Shown here in pieces: positions 33,240 to 41,098 of a DNA stretch of 64,000 nt. The DNA lies in NCBI RefSeq assembly GCF_003668565.1, contig NZ_RCWJ01000002.1, positions 806,001 to 870,000 of the forward strand, written 5' to 3'. This DNA is from Mycetocola zhadangensis. Its GTDB lineage: Bacteria > Actinomycetota > Actinomycetes > Actinomycetales > Microbacteriaceae. Below the pieces are notes generated by a model. The model did not search any database, was not told the DNA's origin, and saw nothing but the letters and a program-made list of their open reading frames with translations. The number at the start of each line of letters is the position of its first letter. Within the stretch, counting starts at the first letter, position 1. The position numbers and the translations under genes were made by a program.

Positions 33240-33833
33240 ATGGCGGGGGTCGACAAGCCTCGCATCGAGGCTGCCGTCGTCGAGCTGCTCGCGGCGATCG
33301 GCGAGGATTCGTCTCGTGAAGGGCTCGCACGAACCCCGGCGCGGGTCGCCGAGGCATACGCCGAGTTCTTCGCCGGACTCGACGAGAACCCGCTCGAACA
33401 CCTGCGTGAATCGGTGCCGGTCGGTGATGCCGGAAACGGTGAAGTCGTGCTGTTGCGCGACATCGCCTTCCGGTCGATCTGCGAACACCACCTGCTGCCG
33501 TTCCTCGGCACCGCCCATGTGGCCTATCTGCCGAGCGACCGCGTCGTCGGACTCGGCAGGCTCCCGCTCGTCGTGAACACGCTCGCGTCCAGACCACAGC
33601 TGCAGGAGCGCCTGACCGAACAAATCGCTGATGCTCTCGAGCAGGGGCTCAGGGCTCGCGGTGTTCTGGTCGTGCTCGACGCGGTGCACGGGTGCGTCAC
33701 CGCACGTGGCCCCCGCCAGGCCGCCTCTTCGACCGTGACTGTCGCCAGTCGCGGAGAACTGACCGAACCGGCACGTCGCGCAGAGATCTTCGCGATGATC
33801 GGATCGAGCACCACGGACGACTCGCGTGCCTGA
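33240..33833 (+). CDS. folE: GTP cyclohydrolase I
   Basis: The 197-residue first enzyme of folate synthesis converts GTP to dihydroneopterin triphosphate. Zinc ligands Cys81, His84 and Cys152 are in SICEHHLLPF and HGCVTARG, and QLQERLTEQIADAL is conserved. The usual GLSKLPR stretch reads GLGRLPL here, a mild divergence. The ATG at 33240 lies 5 bp after the ftsH stop. It overlaps folP by 8 nt. Confidence 0.95.
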   Translation: MAGVDKPRIEAAVVELLAAIGEDSSREGLARTPARVAEAYAEFFAGLDENPLEHLRESVPVGDAGNGEVVLLRDIAFRSICEHHLLPFLGTAHVAYLPSDRVVGLGRLPLVVNTLASRPQLQERLTEQIADALEQGLRARGVLVVLDAVHGCVTARGPRQAASSTVTVASRGELTEPARRAEIFAMIGSSTTDDSRA

Positions 33834-34635
33834 AGCCGCTGGCGACCCCATGCTGGTGATGGGCATCCTCAACGTCACTCCGGACTCGTTCAGTGACGGT
33901 GGCCATTTTCTCGACCACAACTCAGCCATCTTCCACGGTCGGCGACTCGTCGCGGACGGAGCTGACATCGTCGACGTTGGTGGGGAGTCGACCCGCCCGG
34001 GAGCCGAACGGATCGGAGCGGCAGAGGAGTTGCGTCGCATCCTTCCGGTGGTCCGCGCTCTCTCAGCCGATGGCATCCGCGTCTCTGTTGACACCATGAA
34101 CGCTGAGACGGCTCGGGCAACCGTCGACGCCGGTGCCGAATTCATCAACGATGTGTCTGGTGGGCTCGCTGACCCCGGGATGATCGCGGTCGCGGCGGCG
34201 ACGGGTGCTCCGTACATCCTCAGCCACTGGCGTGGGCACAGCATCGACATGAACTCGCGAGCACACTACGACGACGTCGTGACCGACGTGCGCGCCGAGC
34301 TGGTCGACCGGCTCGCGGCGCTCGAGGCCGGGGGAGTGAATCGGGAAAACATCATTCTCGACCCGGGTCTCGGCTTCGCCAAGACGGCCGAGCAGAACTG
34401 GGAGATCCTCGCCCGGATCTCGGAACTGCAGTCGATCGGCCTCCCCGTGCTCGTCGGCGCCTCACGCAAGCGTTTCATCGGCGCGCTGCTTCCCGACGGT
34501 GCTCCGATGACGGACCGGGACCTGCCGACAGCCGTCGTCAGTGCGCTGCTTGCGGACTCGGGGCTGTGGGGAGTGCGCGTGCACAATGTGCCGGCCACAA
34601 CCATCGCTCTCGCCGCTCGACGTCGTTTGGTCTGA
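33826..34635 (+). CDS. folP: Dihydropteroate synthase
   Basis: The 269-residue TIM-barrel enzyme joins p-aminobenzoate to the pterin pyrophosphate and is the sulfonamide target. It shows ILNVTPDSFSDGG (about residues 14-26), ILDPGLGFAKT and GASRKRFIG. The GTG start at 33826 overlaps folE. In related genomes folB follows directly, but here a five-gene biotin cluster lies between them. Confidence 0.96.
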   Translation: MPEAAGDPMLVMGILNVTPDSFSDGGHFLDHNSAIFHGRRLVADGADIVDVGGESTRPGAERIGAAEELRRILPVVRALSADGIRVSVDTMNAETARATVDAGAEFINDVSGGLADPGMIAVAAATGAPYILSHWRGHSIDMNSRAHYDDVVTDVRAELVDRLAALEAGGVNRENIILDPGLGFAKTAEQNWEILARISELQSIGLPVLVGASRKRFIGALLPDGAPMTDRDLPTAVVSALLADSGLWGVRVHNVPATTIALAARRRLV

Positions 34636-34734
34636 CCGCCTTGCCGGACTTTTTGGATGAGGTCCACAAAGTCGGCCCCGACACATTGGACGGTCAGCAG
34701 CGCGCGCGTCGCCACTTGATGGCACTCTGGGAAT

Positions 34735-35337
34735 GTGACTCCCGAGAACAACACGTCCCTTCGTGATCTGACGCGTATCGCGACCTTCACGGCCATCATC
34801 GCTGTACTCGGGCTTCCCGGCGCGATTCCGCTGTTCGGCAACGCCGTTCCCATCACCCTGCAAACACTCGGGGTGATGCTCGCCGGCGCGATCCTCGGCT
34901 GGTGGCGAGGTGCCGCCTCGGTGCTCGCGCTCCTGTTGCTTGTTGCTGCTGGCCTGCCGCTTCTGTCGGGCGGACGCGGCGGTATCGGCGTGTTCTTCGG
35001 CGCCTCGGTCGGATACCTCATCGGTTTCGCCTTCGGCGCAGCGGTGACCGGGCTGATCGTGCACGCCGGCGCAACGAAGCCGACGTGGTTACGCGTCGCT
35101 GTCGGGTCGTTCGTCGGGGGAGTGCTCACCGTCTACCTCTTCGGCATCCCGCTTCAGGCCCTCGTGACCGGAATTCCGCTCTCGGTCACCGCGATCGCCA
35201 GCACGGCGTTCCTGCCGGGGGACCTGGTCAAGGTCGCCCTCTCGACAGGTTTGGTGATGGCGGTGTGGCGCGCGTACCCCCGGGCGTTCAGTTTCTCGAG
35301 GAAACCCCGAGCAGCAGAGTTCGCACCGTTGCCGTGA
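34735..35337 (+). CDS. bioY: Biotin ECF transporter S component BioY
   Basis: The 200-residue protein has six hydrophobic segments and the BioY motif GRGGIGVFFGASVGYLIGF (about 82-100). It captures biotin and works with the ATPase and T component encoded at 37722-39010. The GTG start at 34735 is preceded by CACTCT with a 6-bp gap, possibly a weak leaderless promoter. The 99-bp gap before it has a small hairpin (GACTTT...AAAGTC). No TGAAC-N3-GTTAC BioQ-type operator was found. Confidence 0.92.
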   Translation: MTPENNTSLRDLTRIATFTAIIAVLGLPGAIPLFGNAVPITLQTLGVMLAGAILGWWRGAASVLALLLLVAAGLPLLSGGRGGIGVFFGASVGYLIGFAFGAAVTGLIVHAGATKPTWLRVAVGSFVGGVLTVYLFGIPLQALVTGIPLSVTAIASTAFLPGDLVKVALSTGLVMAVWRAYPRAFSFSRKPRAAEFAPLP

Positions 35338-36581
35338 ACTCCGACGCGGTCGCGCTCGTCGTCGGGAATGCCCGGCTGACCTACGGCGACCTTCGCGAAC
35401 GAGTTGCATCCTGGCCGGGCAACATCGTCGACGGCCAGCTCGTCCCGCTGCGGTCGGTTGATCCGATCGAACTCGTGGTCGCAGCGCTTGCCGTTCGAGA
35501 GCGGGGCGGAGTGCCTGCCATTGGCGACATCCGCTGGAGCGAGGGGCACTGGGCCGAGCTGGCCCGGTCGGTCAACGACGCCGAGCTCCCCCCAGGCGCC
35601 GCGTGGGCGACGTTCAGTTCGGGCAGCACAGGGTCACCGCGCGTCATTGTGCGCGACGCTCGCTCGTGGTCGACATCGTTCCCAGCACTCACCCGCCTGA
35701 TGGCCCTCACCCCAAACGACGTCGTGCTCCTGCCGTCTCCCCTCGTGTCGTCCCTGTCGATGTTCTCGATCGCACACGTGCTCGACGCTGGTGCGACGGT
35801 GATGCTTCCCGCCAACTCAGCGGTGTCCGCCGCCGAGTGCGAACCAGCCACCGCCCTGCACGGAACCCCGGGCGCACTGGGAAGCATCCTCGACCGCATC
35901 GACGCCGGCGCGCGCACGCACCTCCGACTGGCGCTGATCGGCGGAGCGCACCTCGACGCGACCCTGCGCTCGAGGGCAGAGAAGGCTGGCATTCGCGTGG
36001 TCAGCTACTACGGCGCAGCCGAGTTGTCGTTTGTGGCCGTCGACGAAGCCGGTCACGGTCTGCGCGCATTCGACGGAGTCGAGCTGCGGGTTGTCGATGG
36101 TGAACTCTGGAGTCGGTCGCCATACGCGGCGCTTGGCTATCTCCCTGGCGAAACCGGGTCGTTCCGCACCGACGCGAACGGGTGGTCCTCGGTCGGTGAC
36201 TCAGCGACCCTCAGCGTCGACGGCATCCTCACCCTCCAGGGCCGACGCGACGGAGCGATCCTGACAGCAGCGGCCACCGTTGTTCCCGAAGACGTCGAGG
36301 CCGTGTTGCGTACACTCGATGGAGTGAAGAATTCCGTCGTCTTCGGCGCACCCCACCCCCGGCTCGGTTCGCTGGTCTGTGCCGTGATTGAGCCGGAAGA
36401 TGCCAGCACCCCGCCGACGTCGGCCGCACTGCGCGCTGCCTGCCGCGACCGCCTGGGTGTCGCCCAGATCCCTCGGCGCTGGTACCTCGCACCCAAACTT
36501 CCGCTGACGTCGAGCGGCAAACCTGCACGCGCGGTTATCGCGCGCGACGCACTCGCCGAGCGGATGCTCCGACTTGCGTAA
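35334..36581 (+). CDS. AMP-forming acyl-CoA synthetase-like enzyme (YhfT-like by context)
   Basis: This 415-residue ANL-superfamily enzyme has the phosphate loop FSSGSTGSPRV (about 94-104), a YYGAAELS motif and the C-terminal catalytic lysine segment TSSGKPAR near residue 396. It activates a carboxylic acid as an acyl-adenylate/CoA ester, substrate unknown. It is shorter than typical fatty-acyl-CoA ligases. Its position between bioY and a thiolase recalls the biotin-regulated yhfU-yhfT-yhfS set of Bacillus subtilis. The GTG overlaps the bioY stop by 4 nt. Confidence 0.8.
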   Translation: MNSDAVALVVGNARLTYGDLRERVASWPGNIVDGQLVPLRSVDPIELVVAALAVRERGGVPAIGDIRWSEGHWAELARSVNDAELPPGAAWATFSSGSTGSPRVIVRDARSWSTSFPALTRLMALTPNDVVLLPSPLVSSLSMFSIAHVLDAGATVMLPANSAVSAAECEPATALHGTPGALGSILDRIDAGARTHLRLALIGGAHLDATLRSRAEKAGIRVVSYYGAAELSFVAVDEAGHGLRAFDGVELRVVDGELWSRSPYAALGYLPGETGSFRTDANGWSSVGDSATLSVDGILTLQGRRDGAILTAAATVVPEDVEAVLRTLDGVKNSVVFGAPHPRLGSLVCAVIEPEDASTPPTSAALRAACRDRLGVAQIPRRWYLAPKLPLTSSGKPARAVIARDALAERMLRLA

Positions 36582-37725
36582 CAGCGTCGCCACCGTCATC
36601 GCCGCGCGGCGAACACCGATAGCGACGGTCGGCCAGCGTCTGGCGGCGTTCTCCGTCGACTCCCTGGCGGCGTCGAGCCTCTGCGCGACGCTGACCGACG
36701 CGCAGCTGGCGCTCGGCAACCAGCCAGCAATCGGCGACGTGGTCCTGGGCAACTGCATGGGCCCCGGCGGCAACACCGCCAGGGTTGCATCCCTCGCCGC
36801 AGGGATAGACGTGACGGTTCCCGGAATGACGGTGGACCGCCAGTGCGGCTCGGGCCTGGCAGCAGTGCTGGTTGCGGCCGAGCAGATTGCGGCTGGCAGT
36901 CGATCAATGCGGCTCGCCGGAGGTGCTGAGAGCGCGTCGACCGCGCCGACCCGTATTGCGAAGAACACGGCATACGCTCGTGCCGCGTTCGCGCCAGAGG
37001 GGTTCCCCGACCCGGATATGGGGCCTGCGGCCGAAGCCCTCGCGGGCACGCGGAGGATCTCACGTGACCAGCAGGATGCCTACGCCCTCCGCAGTCACGA
37101 TCGGGCGGTCGACGCTCGGAACTCCGGCCGGTTCATCAACGAACTCGTGACGATCGGCGATGTCACCACCGATGACGGCCCACGCCCGATGAGCAGGGCG
37201 ATGCTCGCGCGGTTTGCGCCGGTCTTTGCGACAGACACCAGCGGAACGGTCACCGCAGGCAACTCGTGCCGCGTCAGCGACGGTGCGGCAACCGTCGCAC
37301 TCGTTCCGGATGCCGACCGCGGAAGCGCGCCGGGGCTCGCGCTGATCGGCAGTGCCACCGTCGGCTGTGACCCGGCGACACCTGGGCTCGGTCCCGCGTT
37401 CGCCATTGAGTCCCTGCTCGAACAAACCGGAGTCCGCCTCGACGATATCGAGGCTGTCGAGATCGTTGAGGCCTTCGCCGCGCAGGCACTCGCTGTGCTC
37501 TGGGAGATCGGCCTAGCGTCGGCGAACACCGTGGATGACCGGGTGTGCGCGGACGGCGGAGCACTCGCCCTCGGGCACCCCTGGGGTGCAAGCGGCGCGG
37601 TCAGCGTGGTGCGGCTCTTCTCGCGCCTGGTGCGTTCAGGTCGTCCCGCAGGCACCCTCGGGCTGGCGACAGCAGCGATCGGCGGCGGCATGGGCGTCGC
37701 AGCACTCTTTCGGGTGGTGCGGTGA
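36574..37725 (+). CDS. Thiolase-like protein lacking the second catalytic Cys (YhfS-like by context)
   Basis: The 383-residue thiolase-fold protein keeps the acylated Cys91 in DRQCGSG and the GHPWGASG histidine motif. The usual NEAFA reads VEAFA, and the C-terminal CxGGGxG reads AIGGGMG, so the general-base Cys is Ala. A normal reversible thiolase reaction is therefore doubtful. A TTG start at 36574 overlapping the previous gene by 8 nt is the best available start. It lies between the acyl-CoA synthetase and bioM, which suggests a role in biotin-linked acyl metabolism. Confidence 0.8.
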   Translation: MRNSVATVIAARRTPIATVGQRLAAFSVDSLAASSLCATLTDAQLALGNQPAIGDVVLGNCMGPGGNTARVASLAAGIDVTVPGMTVDRQCGSGLAAVLVAAEQIAAGSRSMRLAGGAESASTAPTRIAKNTAYARAAFAPEGFPDPDMGPAAEALAGTRRISRDQQDAYALRSHDRAVDARNSGRFINELVTIGDVTTDDGPRPMSRAMLARFAPVFATDTSGTVTAGNSCRVSDGAATVALVPDADRGSAPGLALIGSATVGCDPATPGLGPAFAIESLLEQTGVRLDDIEAVEIVEAFAAQALAVLWEIGLASANTVDDRVCADGGALALGHPWGASGAVSVVRLFSRLVRSGRPAGTLGLATAAIGGGMGVAALFRVVR

Positions 37726-38408
37726 GTACCCGCGAAATCGTGCTGAACGGGGTGTCGGTCGACTACGGCAACCGACTCGCGCTTGAGAACGTCAGCACGC
37801 GGCTCGACGCCCACCGCATCGCCGTGATCGGGGCAAACGGGTCGGGCAAATCCACCTTCGCCCGGCTGCTCAACGGGCTCGAAGCACCGACGTCAGGCAG
37901 CCTCAGTGTGCACGGCCTCGACCCCGTTCGGCAGGGCAAGCAACTCCGTCGCCACGTCGGTTTCGTCTTCACCAACCCGGACGCGCAGATCGTCATGCCG
38001 ACGGTCGCTGAGGACGTGGCCTTCTCGCTGAGGGGGCGTGGACTGTCCAAGTCCGAAATCGCGGGCCGCGTGGCATCCGTTCTCGCCCAAAACGGGTTGG
38101 GCGACCACGCCGATGCGCCTGCCCACACCCTCTCCGGCGGGCAAAAACAACTTCTGGCCCTCTGCTCGGTGCTTGTGGGCGAACCTGACCTTCTCGTCGC
38201 CGACGAGCCGACGACACTGCTCGACGCGGCAAACACCCGCCGGATCGCCGACCTGTTCTCGGCCCTCGAGCAACAGATTGTTCTCGTCACCCACAACCTC
38301 CGGCTCGCCGAGCGATGCGATATCGCTCTGCGGTTCGACGGCGGAAGGCTCGTTGAGCAGGGCGACCCGGTTGATGTGGTCGGTCGATACGAACGCGAGT
38401 TCGCCTGA
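37722..38408 (+). CDS. bioM: ECF transporter ATPase (BioM-type)
   Basis: The 228-residue ABC ATPase has Walker A GANGSGKST (37-45), the signature LSGGQKQLLALCSVL, Walker B LLVADEPTTLLD and a switch His in VTHN. It drives ATP-dependent biotin import with BioN and BioY. The GTG overlaps the thiolase stop, and its own stop overlaps the bioN ATG (TGATG). Assignment as BioM rather than a general EcfA rests on linkage with bioY and bioN. Confidence 0.9.
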   Translation: MSTREIVLNGVSVDYGNRLALENVSTRLDAHRIAVIGANGSGKSTFARLLNGLEAPTSGSLSVHGLDPVRQGKQLRRHVGFVFTNPDAQIVMPTVAEDVAFSLRGRGLSKSEIAGRVASVLAQNGLGDHADAPAHTLSGGQKQLLALCSVLVGEPDLLVADEPTTLLDAANTRRIADLFSALEQQIVLVTHNLRLAERCDIALRFDGGRLVEQGDPVDVVGRYEREFA

Positions 38409-39010
38409 TGCAGCCTCTCGGTCTCTACCGGCCGGGGTCGAGCGTTCTGCACCGGGCGGGCGCAGGCGTCAAACTGATCAGCCTGTTTGTGCTGGCGCTT
38501 GCGGCATCGGTGCCGCCGCCATCGATCTGGCTGCTCGGTGGGCTGTCGGTTCTCGTTGTCACGCTGTACCTGCTGGCCGGGCTTGGCTTTCGCGAACTCG
38601 CGCGGCAAATCCTGATGATTCGGTGGCTGATACTCCTGGTCACGGTCACCGGGCTGCTCTTCCTGCCGCTCGATGTCGCCCTGGCCAACGTCACCCGGAT
38701 GACGCTGGTGATCGTGCTCGCCGGGCTGGTCACGCTCACCACACGCACGTCTGCTCTTCTCGATGCTTTCGAGGTCGCGCTGTCACCGTTGCGGTTCGCC
38801 GGAATCAACCCGCAACGGATCAGCCTCGTTCTTGCCCTGTCCATCCGCACCGTTCCGGTGATCGCCGGGTTCGCACAGCAGTTGCGCGACGCCCAGCGGT
38901 CCCGGGGCGGGCGGGTCAGTATCCGGGCGTTCGTGGTTCCGCTGCTCGTTCTCTCGCTGCGGCACTCCGACGACCTGGCCGACGCCCTCATCGCCAGGGG
39001 CGCCGACTGA
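38408..39010 (+). CDS. bioN: ECF transporter T component (BioN/CbiQ family)
   Basis: The 200-residue protein has about five membrane helices and two Ala-Arg-Gly type coupling motifs (AQRSRGGR near residue 160 and LIARGAD at the C-terminus) that contact the ATPase. It completes the biotin transporter with BioY and BioM. Translation is coupled to bioM by a 1-nt TGATG overlap. Confidence 0.9.
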   Translation: MQPLGLYRPGSSVLHRAGAGVKLISLFVLALAASVPPPSIWLLGGLSVLVVTLYLLAGLGFRELARQILMIRWLILLVTVTGLLFLPLDVALANVTRMTLVIVLAGLVTLTTRTSALLDAFEVALSPLRFAGINPQRISLVLALSIRTVPVIAGFAQQLRDAQRSRGGRVSIRAFVVPLLVLSLRHSDDLADALIARGAD

Positions 39011-39050
39011 ACTAACGCGCCGGCGTTGGAACCGCCGTTAGAGTTGGAGC

Positions 39051-39449
39051 GTGACCCTCGGCGACTCTCTCACCCTCACCGGCCTGCGCGTGCGCGCTCA
39101 CCACGGTGTTTACGACTTCGAACGCGAGAACGGCCAGGACTTCGTGATCGACCTGACGGTCGGCATCGACCTCCGCAGAGCCGCCGAAAGCGATGACGTG
39201 ACGACGACCATCCACTACGGCGAACTGGCCGAACGTGTCGCCGCTGCCGTTGCGTCCGACCCGGTCGACCTGATTGAGACCGTCGCCGAACGCATCGCCG
39301 CCCTGGTGCTGTCGTACCCGGCCGCTCAGGACGTGCGGGTGACCGTGCACAAACCAGACGCGCCCATCCCTGTCCCGTTCGGCGATGTTGCCGTCACCAT
39401 CGTGAGGACAGCCGCCGACCGGAAGGCCCGGAGCGAGGCCGCATCATGA
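39051..39449 (+). CDS. folB: Dihydroneopterin aldolase
   Basis: This 132-residue enzyme cleaves dihydroneopterin to hydroxymethyl-dihydropterin. It has VRAHHGVYDFERENGQ with the conserved Glu, a YGELAERV helix and the terminal VHKPDAPIP motif. TAGAGT (39039-39044) sits 6 bp before the GTG start, so folB appears to have its own leaderless promoter after the biotin cluster. The stop overlaps folK by 4 nt. Confidence 0.94.
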   Translation: MTLGDSLTLTGLRVRAHHGVYDFERENGQDFVIDLTVGIDLRRAAESDDVTTTIHYGELAERVAAAVASDPVDLIETVAERIAALVLSYPAAQDVRVTVHKPDAPIPVPFGDVAVTIVRTAADRKARSEAAS

Positions 39450-39994
39450 CGCCGATCCCCAAGCCGTCGATCCACCCGCCGGTGCGCCGGGCCTCGCAGT
39501 TGCCCGGTCATGACACAGCTGTTGTGCTCGCTCTCGGCAGCAACCTCGGCGACCGCGAAGCGACGCTGGCCGCCGGGCTCGAAGCCCTTACCGCTGCCGG
39601 GGTGCGAATCACCGCGGTGTCGGCATTCGCGGCATCGGTTGCCGTGAAACCGGGCGGGCCCGACCCGTCGGCGCCCGGCTATCTCAACGCCGTCGCGCTT
39701 GTGCGAACCGACCTGAGCCCGCGAGCCCTGCTCGACGTCATCCACACCGTCGAGGCCGACCTCGGCCGGGTTCGACTCGAGCACTGGGGCGACCGCACGC
39801 TCGACATCGACATCGTGACGTTCGGCACCCGCATCGTCGCCGAACCCGACCTCGACATTCCGCACCCTCGCGCGGCCGAACGGGACTTCGTGCTCGCGCC
39901 GTGGCTCGAGGTCGACCCGGATGCCGAGCTCCCAGGGCACGGCAGGGTCGACGCCCTGCTCGCGTCCCTTCGCGCCGCGGGAGCCTCGGCATGA
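39446..39994 (+). CDS. folK: Hydroxymethyl-dihydropteridine pyrophosphokinase
   Basis: The 182-residue HPPK carries ALGSNLGDRE (about 31-40), the EHWGDRTLDIDIV Mg-binding motif and PHPRAAERDFVLAPW. An N-terminal extension of about 25 residues before the fold is rich in Pro and basic residues. It pyrophosphorylates the FolB product for FolP. The ATG overlaps the folB stop. Confidence 0.94.
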   Translation: MTPIPKPSIHPPVRRASQLPGHDTAVVLALGSNLGDREATLAAGLEALTAAGVRITAVSAFAASVAVKPGGPDPSAPGYLNAVALVRTDLSPRALLDVIHTVEADLGRVRLEHWGDRTLDIDIVTFGTRIVAEPDLDIPHPRAAERDFVLAPWLEVDPDAELPGHGRVDALLASLRAAGASA

Positions 39995-40464
39995 CCCGCA
40001 CCCGCGCGACGCCGCTCATCGGCCTCGGCGTGCTCGGCCTCGTGCTCGGCTTCCTCATTGAGTTCGGGTCAGAGGCGATGGGCAACGCGCTCGTTGTTCC
40101 GCCGATCAGCCTTCCGCTCACCCTTGTGGTGGTTGGCGCCATTCTCATCGGTTTCTCCCTGCCAATCCGGCGCGCGGTCACCGGCAAATCACGAACACAG
40201 GTCGACCCGTTCCAGGCCCTGCGTATCGTCGCACTCGCCCGCGCCTCGTCGCGGGTCGGCGCATTGCTCATCGGTGTGACCCTCGGAGCGTTGCTGTATT
40301 TCACGACCCGTCCCGTGCTGCCGGGGGTAGGCTCGATGTGGCTGACGATAGGCTCATGCGTTGGTGCCGCGCTCCTCATGGCGGCCGGTCTTATTGCCGA
40401 ACACCTGTGCACACTGCCGAAGGACGATGACGATGACGCACCCGGAGCACCTCCCACTTCCTGA
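39991..40464 (+). CDS. DUF3180 family membrane protein
   Basis: This 157-residue protein has about four hydrophobic helices and a polar acidic C-terminus (DDDDDAPGAP). It belongs to the actinobacterial family regularly found after folK. Function is unknown. The ATG at 39991 overlaps the folK stop, and the end of the gene overlaps the following PH-domain gene by about 30 nt. Confidence 0.82.
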   Translation: MTRTRATPLIGLGVLGLVLGFLIEFGSEAMGNALVVPPISLPLTLVVVGAILIGFSLPIRRAVTGKSRTQVDPFQALRIVALARASSRVGALLIGVTLGALLYFTTRPVLPGVGSMWLTIGSCVGAALLMAAGLIAEHLCTLPKDDDDDAPGAPPTS

Positions 40465-41098
40465 TCACGCCACCGAGTACGACGCGACCGCGTTCGACCC
40501 TTCGCGACCGGGTGAGGGGCGCAGCGATCCGACGCTCATTCCGCAGTTGCCGGTTGAGCAGCCGACCGCGCGGCCTGAACAGCTCGACGACCGTGGCGGC
40601 CCCGCGAGCTCCGCACCGCGCCACCTCGATCTCACCGACGTCGAATGGCGGCGGGTGTCACCGAAATTCATCATCGTCGACGTGCTCGGCTATCTCATCA
40701 CTGCTGTGGTCATTCTGGTCGCCGCCCTGGTGCTGCACTTCGTCCTCGACCAGCTGTGGGTCTGGTGGGTGGCCGGCCCGCTCCTTCTCATCGACCTGGT
40801 CTCGGCTGCGCTCGCGCCACGTCGCATCCGTTCAATCGGTTATCAACTGCGAAACGACGATCTCCTCTTCCGCCGCGGCATCATGTGGCAGCGCCTCGTC
40901 GCCGTTCCATACGGCAGGATGCAGCTGATCGACATCAACCGCGGCCCCGTCGCCCGCGCGTTCGGCCTCGCCGAACTCAAATTCGTCACCGCGTCGACGT
41001 CGACCGGAATTCTCCTTCCCGGCCTCCCGATCGAGGAGGCGGAAGCGTTGCGCGACCACCTCGTCGCAGTGGCCGAAAGCCGACGGACAGGGCTGTGA
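40433..41098 (+). CDS. Membrane protein with bacterial PH domain (bPH2/YdbS-like)
   Basis: The 221-residue protein has a polar N-terminus of about 65 residues, two membrane helices (about 83-105 and 110-128) and a bPH2 domain. The domain contains RIRSIGYQLRNDDLLFRRGIMWQRLVAVPYGRMQLIDI. ATG 40433 is preferred to 40427 because AAGGA lies 8 nt before it. It pairs with the larger PH-domain gene that follows, as in the YdbS/YdbT pair of Bacillus. The role in the envelope is unknown. Confidence 0.83.
   Translation: MTHPEHLPLPDHATEYDATAFDPSRPGEGRSDPTLIPQLPVEQPTARPEQLDDRGGPASSAPRHLDLTDVEWRRVSPKFIIVDVLGYLITAVVILVAALVLHFVLDQLWVWWVAGPLLLIDLVSAALAPRRIRSIGYQLRNDDLLFRRGIMWQRLVAVPYGRMQLIDINRGPVARAFGLAELKFVTASTSTGILLPGLPIEEAEALRDHLVAVAESRRTGL

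Noticed and set aside
33501-33580. GLGRLPL in place of GLSKLPR in GTP cyclohydrolase I as a sign of inactivity
   Set aside because: All zinc ligands and the core catalytic segments are intact and the gene sits in a complete folate operon, so the change looks like normal divergence.
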